From Mycobacterium tilburgii (GTDB lineage: Bacteria > Actinomycetota > Actinomycetes > Mycobacteriales > Mycobacteriaceae), in the NCBI RefSeq assembly GCF_902168065.1, contig NZ_LR655699.1:20875-84874 (forward strand): a DNA stretch of 64,000 nucleotides, written 5' to 3'. Below, in pieces: positions 19,696-32,545 of the stretch (the first letter of the stretch is position 1; each line of letters starts with the position of its first letter). The notes beneath the pieces are model-generated. The model was not told the origin of the DNA, made no database searches, and saw only the letters and a list, made by a program, of their open reading frames with translations. The translations under genes were made by a program, and so were the position numbers.

Positions 19696-21780
19696 CTAAC
19701 CTTCATTTTGGCTGCCGCCGTCTCGGGCATCGGCTCGTACCGGACGGACGACCGGGTAACGATGCGGCTCCATGGGCGAGTGAGCGCAAATCGATCGCGT
19801 ACCGGGTCAGCTCGACCTGGGGCACCTCCGCCCGCACCACCGTGCGGTCCTGACCCGCGGTGTCGGTGCCCAGCACCCGGCCACGGCGGCCGGACAGATC
19901 ACCCATCACCGCGCCCACAAAATCGTCGGGCACCAACACCGAGATCTCGTCGATCGGCTCGAGCAGGGTGACCTTCGTCGCGGCCGCCGCCTCACGCAAC
20001 GCCAGCGCACCCGCCATCTGAAACGCGAAATCCGACGAGTCCACACTGTGGGCCTTGCCGTCGAGCAGGGTGCCCCGAATGTCGACGACGGGATAGCCGG
20101 CATGCACTCCCTTTTCCATCTGCGCTCGGACGCCCTTCTCCACGCTCGGAATGAATTGACGCGGCACCGCGCCGCCGACCACCTTGTCTAAGAACTCGAA
20201 CCCGGTGCCCTCGGGCAGCGGCTCCACCTCGATGTCACACACCGCGTACTGGCCGTGCCCGCTGGACTGCTTGACGTGACGGCCGTGGCCTTTGGACTTG
20301 CCGGCGAACGTCTCCCGCAGCGGGACGCGCAATTCCACGGTGTCGACCGTGACGCCGTACCGGTTGGCCAGCGCCTTGAGCACCTTCTGCTCGGTCCGCA
20401 GCGTCGGATCCTCGGCCGCCAACCGGGCCAGACCGACCGAGAGCTTGTCCTCGTCGGTCTTGGCATGCGCCGCAATGGCAGTCGGCAACAACGGCTCCGA
20501 CATGGCCCACGGTTTGAGCACTAGCGGTTCGGCCTTGTCGGAGAGCGTGTCCCTGGCGCGACTCAGCTTGCCGATCGCGCAGATGTCGCCGGCGACGACC
20601 TCCGGTGCGGGCCGTTGCTGCCTGCCCAGCGGGAACGACAGCACCCCGATCCGTTCGTCCTCGTCGTGATCGGGATGGGTGGTGCTGTTTCCCGACGCCC
20701 CAGCGGCACCGCCGAAGAACGACGAAAAATGGCCCGACACGTGCACCGTCGTGTTGGGCCTGATGGTCCCGGAGAACACCCGGACCAGGCTCACCCTGCC
20801 AACGTAGGGGTCTGACGTCGTCTTCACCACCTCTGCCAGTAAGGGCGCGTCGGCGTCGCAGGCCAGGTCCGCGTGCCTGGCGCCGTGCGGGGTGAACACC
20901 TCCGGGAGCGGATATTCCATCGGCGACGCGAACCCCCGGGTGGGTGACCTCGAGCAATTCCTAGGGTGCCGACTCCGGTGCCGCTGCACACCGAGATGAC
21001 CGGGAAGAACGATCCGCGGGACACGGCCCACTCCAACTCCTCGATCAGCAAGGATTCGTCGATCGATTCGCCGCCCAGGTACCGCCCCATCAGGGACTCG
21101 TCCTCGGATTCCTCGATGATCCCTCGATCAGCGCGCCGCGGGCCTCCGCGATCCGGTCGGCGTCTGCGGGGTCGGGAGGCTCAACGGTGCGCCGACCGTC
21201 GGTATCGGTAGCGCTGCTGCGACAGCAGGCCGATCAGCCGCGTGCAGTTGTTCTCCGAGGTCGGCAGGTAGAGCGGTAAAACCTTGTCGCCGAACGCCTT
21301 CTGCGCAGACTGCAGGGCCTGCAGGTAGTGCGCCCGGGCGTGGTCGAGCTTGGTGATCACCACGGCGCGGGGCATCCCGACCTGGCTGCATTCCTGCCAC
21401 AGCGACTTGGTCGGCTCGTCGATACCGTAGCAGCCCTCGTTCGCCCACGAACAGCGCACAGTCCACCGCGCGCAGGCCGGCCCGCAGCTCGCCGACAAAG
21501 TCGGCGTAGCCGGGCGTGTCGACCAGATTGACCTCGATGCCGCCATGTGCCAAAGAGGCGACTGCAACACCCATCGACCGCTGCCGGCGGATTTCGGCAT
21601 CGTCGTAGTCGCAGATGGTACTGCCCTCGATGACCGAGCCCGGTCTGGTCAGCACCCCGCCGGCCTCCACCAGTGGTCGTCTTGCCGGCACCCGACCAAG
21701 ACGATGTTGCGGACATCGCCGGGACAGTTCGCGGTGGGGGCGGCTCCGGCGCCTTGGGAAGTGTTTGCCTTGTCCGCCAT
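19696..21780 (-). pseudogene. fusA2: Elongation factor G paralogue FusA2, broken
   Basis: The gene starts MADKANTSQGAGAAPTANC at 21780 and once encoded an EF-G-like GTPase of about 714 aa. G-domain pieces are spread over three frames (NIVLVG, GIEVNLVDTPGYADFVGELR, RAVVITKLDHAR). Domain II onward is in one long frame from about 20950 (FSGTIRPNTTVHVSG, GQYAVCDIEVEPLPEGTGFEF, GALALREAAAATKVTLLEPI). Shifts lie near 21700, 21440, 21220, 20950 and 19770. The original C-terminus YEPMPETAAAKMKV ends at the stop 19696-19698. FusA2 is dispensable in mycobacteria that keep fusA1. Confidence 0.86.
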
Positions 21781-21911
21781 GAATTTTTTAAGTTTAATCG
21801 GCCGACGTTCAATTGGCCGGCCATGTGTCGTGGTTCACAGAACGTATAGGCAACCTTTCTCCCAACTGCCGCCCAACATAAGGCCGCAATCACGGGCCCG
21901 ATGCTCACCTG

Positions 21912-22342
21912 TCAGGCGTGCCAGCTGGACTAACGGTGCACGGTGATCCGGTGCACGGTGATCGCGATGACCGGCCCGTTCAGCGAAACCTCTTGGTACT
22001 GGGAATATTTGGCGCGGAGGAGCCGATACCCGGTGCGCAGCGGTTCGCCGTCGTGATGAATGGTCGCCACACCCCGACCCGGACCCACCACAACTGCGCC
22101 CAGTCGTCGGCGTAGTGGTCGAGCAGCAGGCTGACCCGCGGATTGCTCGTGTTGTTCGCCAGCCGGCGTAGCTGAAGCGTGCTTTTCGGCTTCGCGTACA
22201 CCACCTCAGGCGGCCCGCCGGGTTCCGCGGCGAGCGCGAAGACGACCGGCACCAGGTGCGGTCTCCCGTCCGGCGTGCTGGTGGCCAGCAGGGTCACCGG
22301 GGCCAGGGTGAGGCCGATTTTGGGGTCGAAATCGCCCACCAT
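21912..22342 (-). pseudogene. Rv0121c-type F420-dependent PNPOx-fold protein, broken
   Basis: Start 22342 gives VGDFDPKIGLTLAPVTLLAT, then [16 protein letters not shown], as in the 144-aa PPOX-class F420 proteins. A one-base shift near 22075 moves the frame; the correct frame then reads [20 protein letters not shown] and [11 protein letters not shown]. The five codons ITVHR are tandemly duplicated (15 bp), and the following Trp codon is TAG (21930-21932), leaving SSWHA and the natural TGA (21912-21914) stranded. It lies between fusA2 and pepA as in M. tuberculosis. Confidence 0.8.
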
Positions 22343-22487
22343 GCCAGCTTAGGGGCCGTTAGTGGGCCGCCATTTTGTCCCGGCCGGAACCGGCTACCTG
22401 CATTACGGTGAGGTACACAAAGCTGTGCGGTCCAGAGATCAAGGCTGGGCCACTTGTGATTCAGACCCCGACGCAGGGAGGTACGGG

Positions 22488-23558
22488 ATGGGCAACTGGC
22501 GGCACCGCTCGGTCTGGTGGTCACGGTTGGCCGGTTTGCTGGCTGCGCTCGGCCTGAGCCTGACCCTGACCGGGGTCCCGGCCTCCGCGGCGCCGCCGAA
22601 CCTGGCGCTGGACCGGTACGCGGACGCGCCGTTGATCGCGCTCGACCCCGCGGCGATCGCCGCGCAGGTCGGACCGCAGGTCGTCAACATCAACACCCGG
22701 TTCGGCTACAACAGCGCGGTGGGCGCCGGGACCGGCATCGTCATCGATCCGAACGGCGTGGTGCTGACCAACAATCACGTAATCTCGGCCGCCACCGACA
22801 TCAGCGCCTACGACGTCGGCAACGGCCAGACCTACGCCGTCGACGTGGTCGGCTACTCGCGCAAAGCCGACGTCGCCGTGTTGCAGCTGCGCGACGCGGC
22901 TGGCCTGCCCACCGCCACGATCGGCGGCGGGGTTGCCGTCGGCGAGCCCGTCGTCGCGCTGGGTAACACCCACGGCCAGGGCGGCGCGCCCAGCGTCATA
23001 CCCGGGCGTGTGGTCGCGCTCAACCAGACCGTGTCGGCGAACGACACCCTGACCGGTGCCAACGAGACGCTGGGTGGGCTGATCCAGGCCGAGACGGCGA
23101 TCAAGCCCGGCGACTCGGGCGGGCCGCTGGTCAACATGGCCGGACAGGTGGTCGGGGTGGACACCGCCGCCACCGACAGCTACAAGATGTCGGGCGGTCA
23201 GGGCTTCGCCATCCCGATCGGCCGCGCGATGGCCGTGGCCAATCAGATCCGAGCCGGTGCCAGCTCCAACACCGTGCACATCGGGCCCACCGCCTTCCTC
23301 GGTCTCGGTGTGGCCGAAAACGGCGGCACCGGGGCAAGGGTGCAACGCATCGTCGACGGCGGTCCGGCCGCCGGCAGCGGAATCGCGCCCGGCGACGTCA
23401 TCACCACGGTCGACAATGTGCCGATCAGCGGTCCCACCGCGATGACCGACGTGATGGTCCCGCATCACCCCGGCGACGTCATCACGCTGCACTGGGAGTC
23501 GGGTCAGGGAGGCCAGCGCAGCGCGCCGGTGACGCTGGGCGACGGGCCGCCGGCCTGA
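22488..23558 (+). CDS. pepA: Secreted HtrA-like serine protease PepA
   Basis: ATG 22488 with AGGGAGGT at 22475-22482 gives 356 residues, matching M. tuberculosis PepA (355). An N-terminal signal peptide runs through WSRLAGLLAALGLSLTLTG and cleaves near ASAA. The trypsin-like domain has His97 (TNNHVIS), Asp in KADVAVLQL and Ser210 in IKPGDSGGPLV. A single PDZ domain follows (about residues 265-350, FLGLGVAENGGTGARVQR, APGDVITTVDN). It is an envelope or secreted protease. Intact, and it precedes treS as in M. tuberculosis. Confidence 0.93.
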   Translation: MGNWRHRSVWWSRLAGLLAALGLSLTLTGVPASAAPPNLALDRYADAPLIALDPAAIAAQVGPQVVNINTRFGYNSAVGAGTGIVIDPNGVVLTNNHVISAATDISAYDVGNGQTYAVDVVGYSRKADVAVLQLRDAAGLPTATIGGGVAVGEPVVALGNTHGQGGAPSVIPGRVVALNQTVSANDTLTGANETLGGLIQAETAIKPGDSGGPLVNMAGQVVGVDTAATDSYKMSGGQGFAIPIGRAMAVANQIRAGASSNTVHIGPTAFLGLGVAENGGTGARVQRIVDGGPAAGSGIAPGDVITTVDNVPISGPTAMTDVMVPHHPGDVITLHWESGQGGQRSAPVTLGDGPPA

Positions 23559-23668
23559 TCCGGCCGGCGAGGATCGCCTGGTCAACAATCAATTCGATTG
23601 CTACCGCAGCGGATTAGCGGCGTGATTCCCGGCTGCCGGGCTCGGGTACACGTGGCATCGTGGACTTG

Positions 23669-25453
<1,785 letters not shown>

Positions 25454-25505
25454 CGACCCGCGCCCACAACGATGCAAAGCGAAGCGATGAGGAGGAGTGG
25501 CGCAG

Positions 25506-26858
25506 ATGACCCAGTTAGTCAAGCTGCCGTGGATCGATTGGCTGCCACAGCAGCGCTGGTACGCCGGGCGCAACCGCGACCTGGTCAGCGCCGAGCCTGC
25601 GCTCGTCGTCCCGCTGCGCGACAACCTCGAGCTGGTCCTGGTCGATGCCAATTATGTCAGCGGGCCCGCCGAGCGTTATCAGGTGCTGGTCGGGTGGGAC
25701 GCCGAACCGGTCACCGAGTATAATATGGTGGCCACCATCGGCGCCGCCGGCAATCGGACCGGCTACGACGCGCTGTACGGCACCGATGGACCGCGGTTCT
25801 TGCTGTCGCTGCTCGACGAGTCGGCCGACCGCGAGGCCGCCGGCACGCACGTGGTGTTCCGCAAGGAGCCGGACATTGCGCTGCCGCTGGACGCGGAGCC
25901 GCGCGTCGCCGACGCCGAGCAATCCAACACCAGCGTGATTTTCAATCGGTCCGCCATCTTCAAGGTGTTTCGTCGTGTCAGCAGCGGAATCAACCCCGAC
26001 ATCGAATTGAACCGGGTGCTCGGCCGCGCCGGCAACCCGAACGTCGCCCGACTGCTCGGCACTTACGAGATCGCGGGGGGGGACGATGCCGAGGACACCG
26101 CGTGGCCGCTGGGCATGGTCACCGAGTTCGCGGCCACCGCCGCCGAAGGCTGGGCCATGGCGACGGCCAGCGTGCGCGACCTGTTCGCCGAGGGCGACCT
26201 GTACGCCCACGAGGTCGGCGGAGATTTCGCCGGGGAGTCTTATCGGCTCGGCGAGGCGGTCGCGTCCGTGCACGCCACCCTCGCCGAAGCTCTCGGCACG
26301 GCGGAGGTGACTTTCCCGCTGGACATCATGCTGGCGCGGGTGGCGTCGGCGGTGGCGCAGGTTCCCGAGCTGGCCGAGCACGCGGCCACGATCGAAGAGC
26401 GCTTGCAGAAGCTGTCCGGCGAGATGATCACGGTCCAGCGGGTGCACGGCGACCTGCATCTGGGGCAGGTGCTGCGCACCCCGGAGGGCTGGCTGCTGAT
26501 CGACTTCGAAGGTGAACCCGGCCAGCTGCTCGAGGAGCGGCGGGCACCCGACTCGCCGCTGCGTGACGTGGCGGGGATGCTGCGGTCGTTCGAGTACGCC
26601 GCGTACGGACCGCTGGTGGACAACGAGGGGGACAAGCAGCTGGCGGCGCGGGCACGGGAATGGGTCGAGCGCAATCGGGCAGCGTTCTGCGACGGCTACG
26701 CGGCGGCGTCGGAAACCGATCCGCGCGATTCGGCGTTGCTGCTGGCGACCTACGAGCTGGACAAGGCCGTCTACGAAGCCGGCTACGAGGCGCGGCACCG
26801 GCCGAGTTGGCTGCCGATCCCGCTGCGGGCGATCAGCCGGCTCACCGGGGCCGCATGA
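25506..26858 (+). CDS. mak: Maltokinase Mak (Pep2)
   Basis: The 450-residue enzyme phosphorylates maltose to maltose-1-phosphate, the GlgE donor. It has the aminoglycoside-phosphotransferase fold: [18 protein letters not shown] near the N-terminus, [19 protein letters not shown] in the N-lobe, the catalytic loop [14 protein letters not shown], and the metal-binding [12 protein letters not shown] 25506 was chosen over GTG 25497 because GGAGG at 25491-25495 lies about ten bases before the ATG but only one base before the GTG. Operon with treS. Intact. Confidence 0.94.
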   Translation: MTQLVKLPWIDWLPQQRWYAGRNRDLVSAEPALVVPLRDNLELVLVDANYVSGPAERYQVLVGWDAEPVTEYNMVATIGAAGNRTGYDALYGTDGPRFLLSLLDESADREAAGTHVVFRKEPDIALPLDAEPRVADAEQSNTSVIFNRSAIFKVFRRVSSGINPDIELNRVLGRAGNPNVARLLGTYEIAGGDDAEDTAWPLGMVTEFAATAAEGWAMATASVRDLFAEGDLYAHEVGGDFAGESYRLGEAVASVHATLAEALGTAEVTFPLDIMLARVASAVAQVPELAEHAATIEERLQKLSGEMITVQRVHGDLHLGQVLRTPEGWLLIDFEGEPGQLLEERRAPDSPLRDVAGMLRSFEYAAYGPLVDNEGDKQLAARAREWVERNRAAFCDGYAAASETDPRDSALLLATYELDKAVYEAGYEARHRPSWLPIPLRAISRLTGAA

Positions 26859-26892
26859 GTCGGCGCGGCGCCGGGCCGGGCTTTTAAAGCAC

Positions 26893-27252
26893 GTGCGCGT
26901 GGTGAGTGAAATTTTCGACAGCGAAGCACGGCTGTCCTGGGTGCTGGCCGGGATCCTGACGGCAACCGCGTTCACCCACTCCGAGGGATACTTCGTCACC
27001 TTTATGATGGGTACCGCCCAGCGCGGTGCTGGGGTTCTTCCGCCACGATGTGTTGCTGGCGATTTCGGCGGGCGTGCTGATGCTGTGCTTTCTCACCGGG
27101 GTCGTGGTCGCCTCGGTCTGCCGGCGCGACGATCGGTGGCTGTATCAGCGTGGTCGTCAACGGCACCTGGATGCTCATCGTCGCGTCCGGTGTGCGCGCC
27201 GACCACCGCCGTTACGTACCTGCACCTGGACCGGCGCGCGGTCCTCGACTAG
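26893..27252 (+). pseudogene. DUF1275/YoaK-like membrane protein remnant (Rv0128 position)
   Basis: GTG 26893 starts LSWVLAGILTATAFTHSEGYFVTFMMGTAQR, resembling the first two helices of DUF1275 proteins. The frame then shifts near 27030 to LGFFRHDVLLAISAGVLMLC and FLTGVVVASVCRR, and again near 27150. Only about half of the expected 230-260 residues remain before the fbpC terminator. It occupies the position of Rv0128 downstream of mak. Membrane role unknown. Confidence 0.55.
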
Positions 27253-27282
27253 TCTCCCGGCGACTGATCCCGGCGCACCAAA

Positions 27283-27325
27283 AGCATCGGCAGCAGCGCT
27301 TGACCGGTGCGCTGCTGCCGATGCT
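27283..27325 (-). terminator. Intrinsic-type terminator of fbpC
   Basis: A perfect 17-bp stem: AGCATCGGCAGCAGCGC (27283-27299) pairs with 27309-27325 around a 9-nt loop. On the minus strand it lies 12 nt after the fbpC stop and is followed by TTTT. It is the strongest hairpin noticed in the window. Confidence 0.8.
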
Positions 27326-27336
27326 CGTTCCGGGCG

Positions 27337-28566
<1,230 letters not shown>

Positions 28567-29195
28567 TCAGGCGACTAGGAGACGCAAAAGCGTTGACGCC
28601 GTGGCTATTCCGATCACCGCGGCCACCAGCAACACGACGACGTCCAGCGGATTCATCGGGCTGCCGATCAGCAGCACACGCAACGCGTTGACCACGTGGC
28701 TCAGCGGGTTGATGGTGTTCAGGGCGCGCAGCCCACGCGAGCATCACGTCGATCGGATACAGCGTGTTGGACGCGAAGAACAACGGCATCGTGATGGCCT
28801 GCCCGATACCCATCAGGCGGTCACGGTTGCGGACCAGCCCGGCCAGCGTAATCGACAGACACGCGAAGAACGCGACGCCGAGCATCACGACGACCATGGC
28901 CGCCAGGATGCGAAACGGATTGGGGGGTCAGGCCGACGCGCATCAGGTACGCCAGCGCCATCACACCCACCACCTGCGCGGCCGACCGTACCCCGGCGGC
29001 GAACGCCTTCCCGGTGATCAACGCCGAGGCCGGGGCGGGCGTCACCATCAACTTGGCCAGCACGCCGGAGTCTCGATCCCAAATGATCTGGATGCCATAG
29101 AAGATCGAGATGAACAAGGCCGACTGGGCGATGATGCCCGGCGCCAGGAAGGCGAGATAGGACAGTAAACGTAGGCCGCGCAATGCGGCCCGGCG
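28567..29195 (-). pseudogene. ABC-2 type transporter permease fragment
   Basis: Minus-strand pieces SYLAFLAPGIIAQSALFISI, LAKLMVTPAPASALITGKAF, VGVMALAYLMRVGL, VMLGVAFFACLSITLAGLVR, IGQAITMPLFFASNTLYPID and INPLSHVVNALRVLL follow the order of an ABC-2 (DrrB/NodJ-like) permease. Frameshifts lie near 28922 and 28735, and the N-terminal part is missing at the fgd2 boundary. The end is TGA 28567-28569. It replaces the Rv0130-Rv0131c genes found here in M. tuberculosis. Substrate unknown. Confidence 0.72.
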
Positions 29196-29203
29196 GCAAC
29201 TGG

Positions 29204-30292
29204 TTAGTGCAGCTTGGGCAGCACGTAGTCGCGATAGAAGTTGATGGCGGCAATCGGATCGCCCTGCGGGAAGTGCAGGAACGGTACGGCGCCGCCGTCG
29301 AGAACCCACTGCACGGCGGTGATGTGCGTGTTGGGGTCGGTCCCGACAGTCCAATTGGCCAGCACCTTGTCGATCGGGTTGGATTCGGCGGCACGCTGAA
29401 TCTCGACCGGATTGGGCTGGTCGACCACGCCGGCGGTGAATCGCCACAACTCCGCCGCGCGGGCGGCTTCGTCGGGCTCGCCGACGAAGGCGAACAGTTC
29501 GGCGCGCTTGCCCAGGGTCGACGGATCACGCCCGGCGGCGTGGGCGCCGTCGTTGAGCGCGCCCAGCAGTTTGAGATTGGTGAGGTTGCGCGCTGGGGTG
29601 ATCCAGCCGTCCCCATACTGTCCGGCCAGCCGCGCGCTTTTGGGGCCGTGGGCGGCGACGAAGATCGGCGGCGGCGCCGCGGGGAGGTCGTACAGCTTCA
29701 GTGAGTCGGTCTGAAAGTAGCGCCCCGCGAACGAGATTCGCTCTCCGCCCCACAGCTGACGAATCAGGGAAATCGCCTCGACCAGCCGGTCGTGCCGCTC
29801 GGTGTACTTACCGAACGTTTTCGTGGCGGCCTGCTCGTTGAGGCGTTCGCCGGTACCGAGCCCCAAGAACACTCGGCCGGGGTTCAGGATCGCCAGCGAC
29901 GCGAACGCTTGAGCCACCGAGGTCGGGTGATAGCGGTAGATCGGACAGGTGACACCGGTGCCGAAGGAGATGTGACGGGTGCTGTTGCCCACCAGCGCCA
30001 AGGTCAGCCACGGGAACATGGAGTGACCCTCGTTGTCCTGCCAGGGCTGCAGGTGGTCGCTGGCCCAAACGTATTGGAACCCGGCCCGTTCGGCAGCCCG
30101 GGCTTGTTCCACCAACTGATCGGTCCGAAACTGCTCGTGGGACAACACGATTCCCACACCTTTGGTGATCGGCGGCGGACTGGCCGGGATGCGATGCTCG
30201 TCGACGCGGTAGCACGCCGCCGCGCCGCCGATGCCAAGCACGCTCGCGCCGGCCGCCAGCTGACCGAATGTCCGACGTGAGAGACCCACCAC
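29204..30292 (-). CDS. fgd2: F420-dependent hydroxymycolic acid dehydrogenase Fgd2-like
   Basis: A 362-residue luciferase-like F420 enzyme. The N-terminus has a twin-arginine export signal (SRRTFGQLAAGASVLGIGGAAAC) with a Cys that could be lipidated. The TIM-barrel domain shows FQYVWASDHLQPWQDNEGHS, SFGTGVTCPIYRYHPTSVAQ, VFLGLGTGERLNE and PPIFVAAHGPKSARLAGQYG, as in Rv0132c. That enzyme oxidises hydroxymycolates to ketomycolates at the envelope. Start is one of two tandem GTG codons (30292 or 30289). Intact. Confidence 0.88.
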   Translation of the reverse strand: MVGLSRRTFGQLAAGASVLGIGGAAACYRVDEHRIPASPPPITKGVGIVLSHEQFRTDQLVEQARAAERAGFQYVWASDHLQPWQDNEGHSMFPWLTLALVGNSTRHISFGTGVTCPIYRYHPTSVAQAFASLAILNPGRVFLGLGTGERLNEQAATKTFGKYTERHDRLVEAISLIRQLWGGERISFAGRYFQTDSLKLYDLPAAPPPIFVAAHGPKSARLAGQYGDGWITPARNLTNLKLLGALNDGAHAAGRDPSTLGKRAELFAFVGEPDEAARAAELWRFTAGVVDQPNPVEIQRAAESNPIDKVLANWTVGTDPNTHITAVQWVLDGGAVPFLHFPQGDPIAAINFYRDYVLPKLH

Positions 30293-30376
30293 CTAACCAA
30301 GGTACCCAACGCCGATACCAGCACGCCCGGCGCGCTTTTGGTGTGCATTGCCGGCGCCACCCGTTAGCCTGGCGTC

Positions 30377-30995
30377 ATGGCTCCCCAGGCGCGTCCGGCG
30401 CGGAAGGCCGATCTGCGTGCGCTGTCGGTGACCCTGAGCTGGGCCTTTTCGACTACCCGGTGATGATGTGGATCTTTCCCGACAGCAAGACGCGAGCCGG
30501 GCATCTAACCCGAATGTTTGCGGCCATGACCCGTCACTAGCATCTGCCGCGCGGCGGCGTCGAGGTGTCCGGCACGGGCACCAGCCCCGAGGCAGGCGGT
30601 ATCGGCGGTGCCGCCCTGTGGGATCCGCCGAACCAGTGGCAGGAATCGCACTGGACGCAGTTGGCGATGATGCCGGCCTTTTTGCGGGTGTTCGGCCTGC
30701 GGTCGGGGACGGCCCGGGCCATCCTGGAAACGATGGAGCGCAAACGTCCCGAGGAGCCGCACTGGGTATCTGGCCGCGATCGGCAGCGATCCGGCGGTGC
30801 GCGGCCAAGGCTACGAACAGGCGCTGATGCGATCACGGCTGGACCGCTGCGGCGCCAAGTACTGCCCGGCCTACCTCGAGTCGAGCAAGCGCAAAAATGT
30901 GCCGTACTAAACAGCGTTTTGGCTTCAGTGTGATGGAGGAGATCCCGCTGCCGGGCGGGCGGGCCGCCGCTGTGGGCGATGTGGATCCGCGCTGA
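30377..30995 (+). pseudogene. GNAT acetyltransferase, Rv0133 position, broken
   Basis: ATG 30377 gives APQARPARKADLRALSVTLSWAFFDYPV with a one-base shift inside, then WIFPDSKTRAGHLTRMFAAM and an in-frame TAG at 30538-30540. Other frames carry IGGAALWDPPNQWQ, TQLAMMPAFLRVFG, the acetyl-CoA loop AAIGSDPAVRGQGYEQALM, and RFGFSVMEEIPLPGG. The order matches a GNAT of about 200 aa. It is divergent from fgd2, as in M. tuberculosis. Confidence 0.78.
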
Positions 30996-30998
30996 CGG

Positions 30999-31290
30999 TC
31001 AGGGGTGCTCTACCCACCCCGCCATGGCCGACGGCGATCATGCGCAGCTGTTTGACGGCCAGCCGGCGGATGTCCTCGATCCCCTCGGCGGTCTGGGTGT
31101 CCTCGATTGCCTCGGCGATGACGATCATCGCGTTGACGAACAGCGTCGCCAGCACGTTGAGGTCTTCGGTGCTCCACGCGTTCAGCCGCGGGAACCGGGC
31201 CAGGTCGGTGGCCAGCTCCGAGGTGATCAGCCGATCTCGGTGCGGATCGCGTAACGCAGCACGCTCAGCCCGCTATTTGCGCTCGCGGCC
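30999..31290 (-). pseudogene. TetR regulator C-terminal remnant
   Basis: Minus strand reads VLRYAIRTEIG, then ITSELATDLARFPRLNAWS, then VLATLFVNAMIVIAEAIEDTQ and IRRLAVKQLRMIAVG, the ligand-domain end of a mycobacterial TetR protein, with a frameshift near 31235 and another near 31025. The DNA-binding domain is absent. It abuts the DUF1214-like pseudogene. Confidence 0.6.
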
Positions 31291-31314
31291 GATCAGCCGC
31301 CAGTGTTCGCGCCG

Positions 31315-32260
31315 CTCGGCGACTCTTGGGTACCGCGCTGTGGTTGTTCAGCGACGAGCGGGTGGCGGGCGCTTTGGATCGCCGTAGGTGGCCATGAACT
31401 GATTCCAGACCACCAGGTTCCAGAACCGGCACGACAGCGGCCGATGCGTGATCACCAGCGCCTCGTCGTCGTCCAGCACGAAACTACCGTACGAGTAGCA
31501 GGCGTCGCGCACCTGCCAGCCGAAATTCGCGCCGGGAACCTGGCATGGGTCGGCTAATTCGTTAGCGGGGCGGACGGTTTCGTGCCCCAGGCCGTGCTCC
31601 TAGTCGACACGCGTCCCCCACCGCCAGCGGCACGATGGCGAAAATTATCCGCATCCAGGCCGTCGCGGCCCGCAGGCTGGCCGCGGTCTCGGTGTCGCCG
31701 TGCCGGATCGGCTCTAGCTCATCGAGCGCCTCGATGCGCCAGCCGACCGTGCGGCCGGTTTGCGGGTGTGCCTGATAGTCGCGGGTCCTCAGCACCGCCG
31801 CATCGGGAGTCACGGGAAATTCGAAGGAGAAGTTGCCGTCGGTGTTGATGTCGAGATCAGTGTCGCGGATTATGGCGACAATGCGGTCCGACCAGGCTCC
31901 AGGTGATGGCTCGTTGTAGGCGGTCACCAATAAAGTACACGCTGTCGCTCTTGTTGCCGCTGATGCGATAGCGGCGCGTCGGATCGACGGGGCAGATGAA
32001 GTAAAACGAGTCGGTGTTGTCGCAGCCCCATCGGCGGTCGCGCCGAAACGGCGTGTTGACCGCGACGAACTGCGGCCGGCCGGGCTCGGGGAACAGGTAG
32101 GTGTCCAACGCCACGCCCAGGGTGGTGGCCAGGATGCGATATCCGTCGGCGACGTGGCGGTCGTAGGTGACCGCACGGTCACCGTCCAGAAAGGTGCGGT
32201 CCAGATCCCCGAGCGTGGACAGCGGTTCCCGCCCACGCGGTCGTCGATTCGTGCGTCCAT
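31315..32260 (-). pseudogene. DUF1214-like protein pseudogene
   Basis: Pieces in three frames: MDARIDD at the start, ILATTLGVALDTYLFPEPG, FICPVDPTRRYRISGNKSDS, VTAYNEPSPGAWSDRIV, DLDINTDGNFSFEFPVTPDA, then GSFVLDDDEALVITHRPLSC and RFWNLVVWNQFMATYGDP. The last block is typical of mycobacterial DUF1214-containing proteins (often about 400 aa). Shifts lie near 32125, 31930, 31600 and 31560. The ATG at 32260 overlaps the end of the upstream TetR frame. Role unknown. Confidence 0.6.
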
Positions 32261-32261
32261 G

Positions 32262-32545
32262 TGCCGATTCCTTTCAGGAGTAACATCGTGGTGCGGTCGA
32301 TCCAGGTGTAGTGGTGGGCAGGGTTGAGGTCGTCGAGCCGGGTGAGCAGGCTGATTAGCGTGATGCCGGCGAGCACCTCCGCCAACTCGGCGGCCGTCAT
32401 GTCCGGCCTGACCTCGCCGCGGGCCGCGGCGAGGTCAGCCAGGCGGCGAGCCCGCCGGCGATGATGTCGGTGAACCGATCCAGCAGTGCGTTATGCAGGG
32501 TGGGATCGGCCGCCATCTCGCTGACCGGTGCCCGTTGGATGCCGA
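32262..32545 (-). pseudogene. TetR regulator C-terminal fragment
   Basis: Minus strand shows MAADPTLHNALLDRFTDIIA and, after a frameshift near 32435, GEVRPDMTAAELAEVLAGI and LLTRLDDLNPAHHYTWIDRT. This matches the ligand-binding half of a TetR protein with a GITLISLL helix. The HTH half is missing where the divergent sulfotransferase sequence begins. It likely once regulated that divergent pair. Confidence 0.6.

Noticed and set aside
25515..26999. A 494-codon minus-strand open frame opposite mak
   Set aside because: Antisense shadow; mak carries the kinase motifs on the plus strand.
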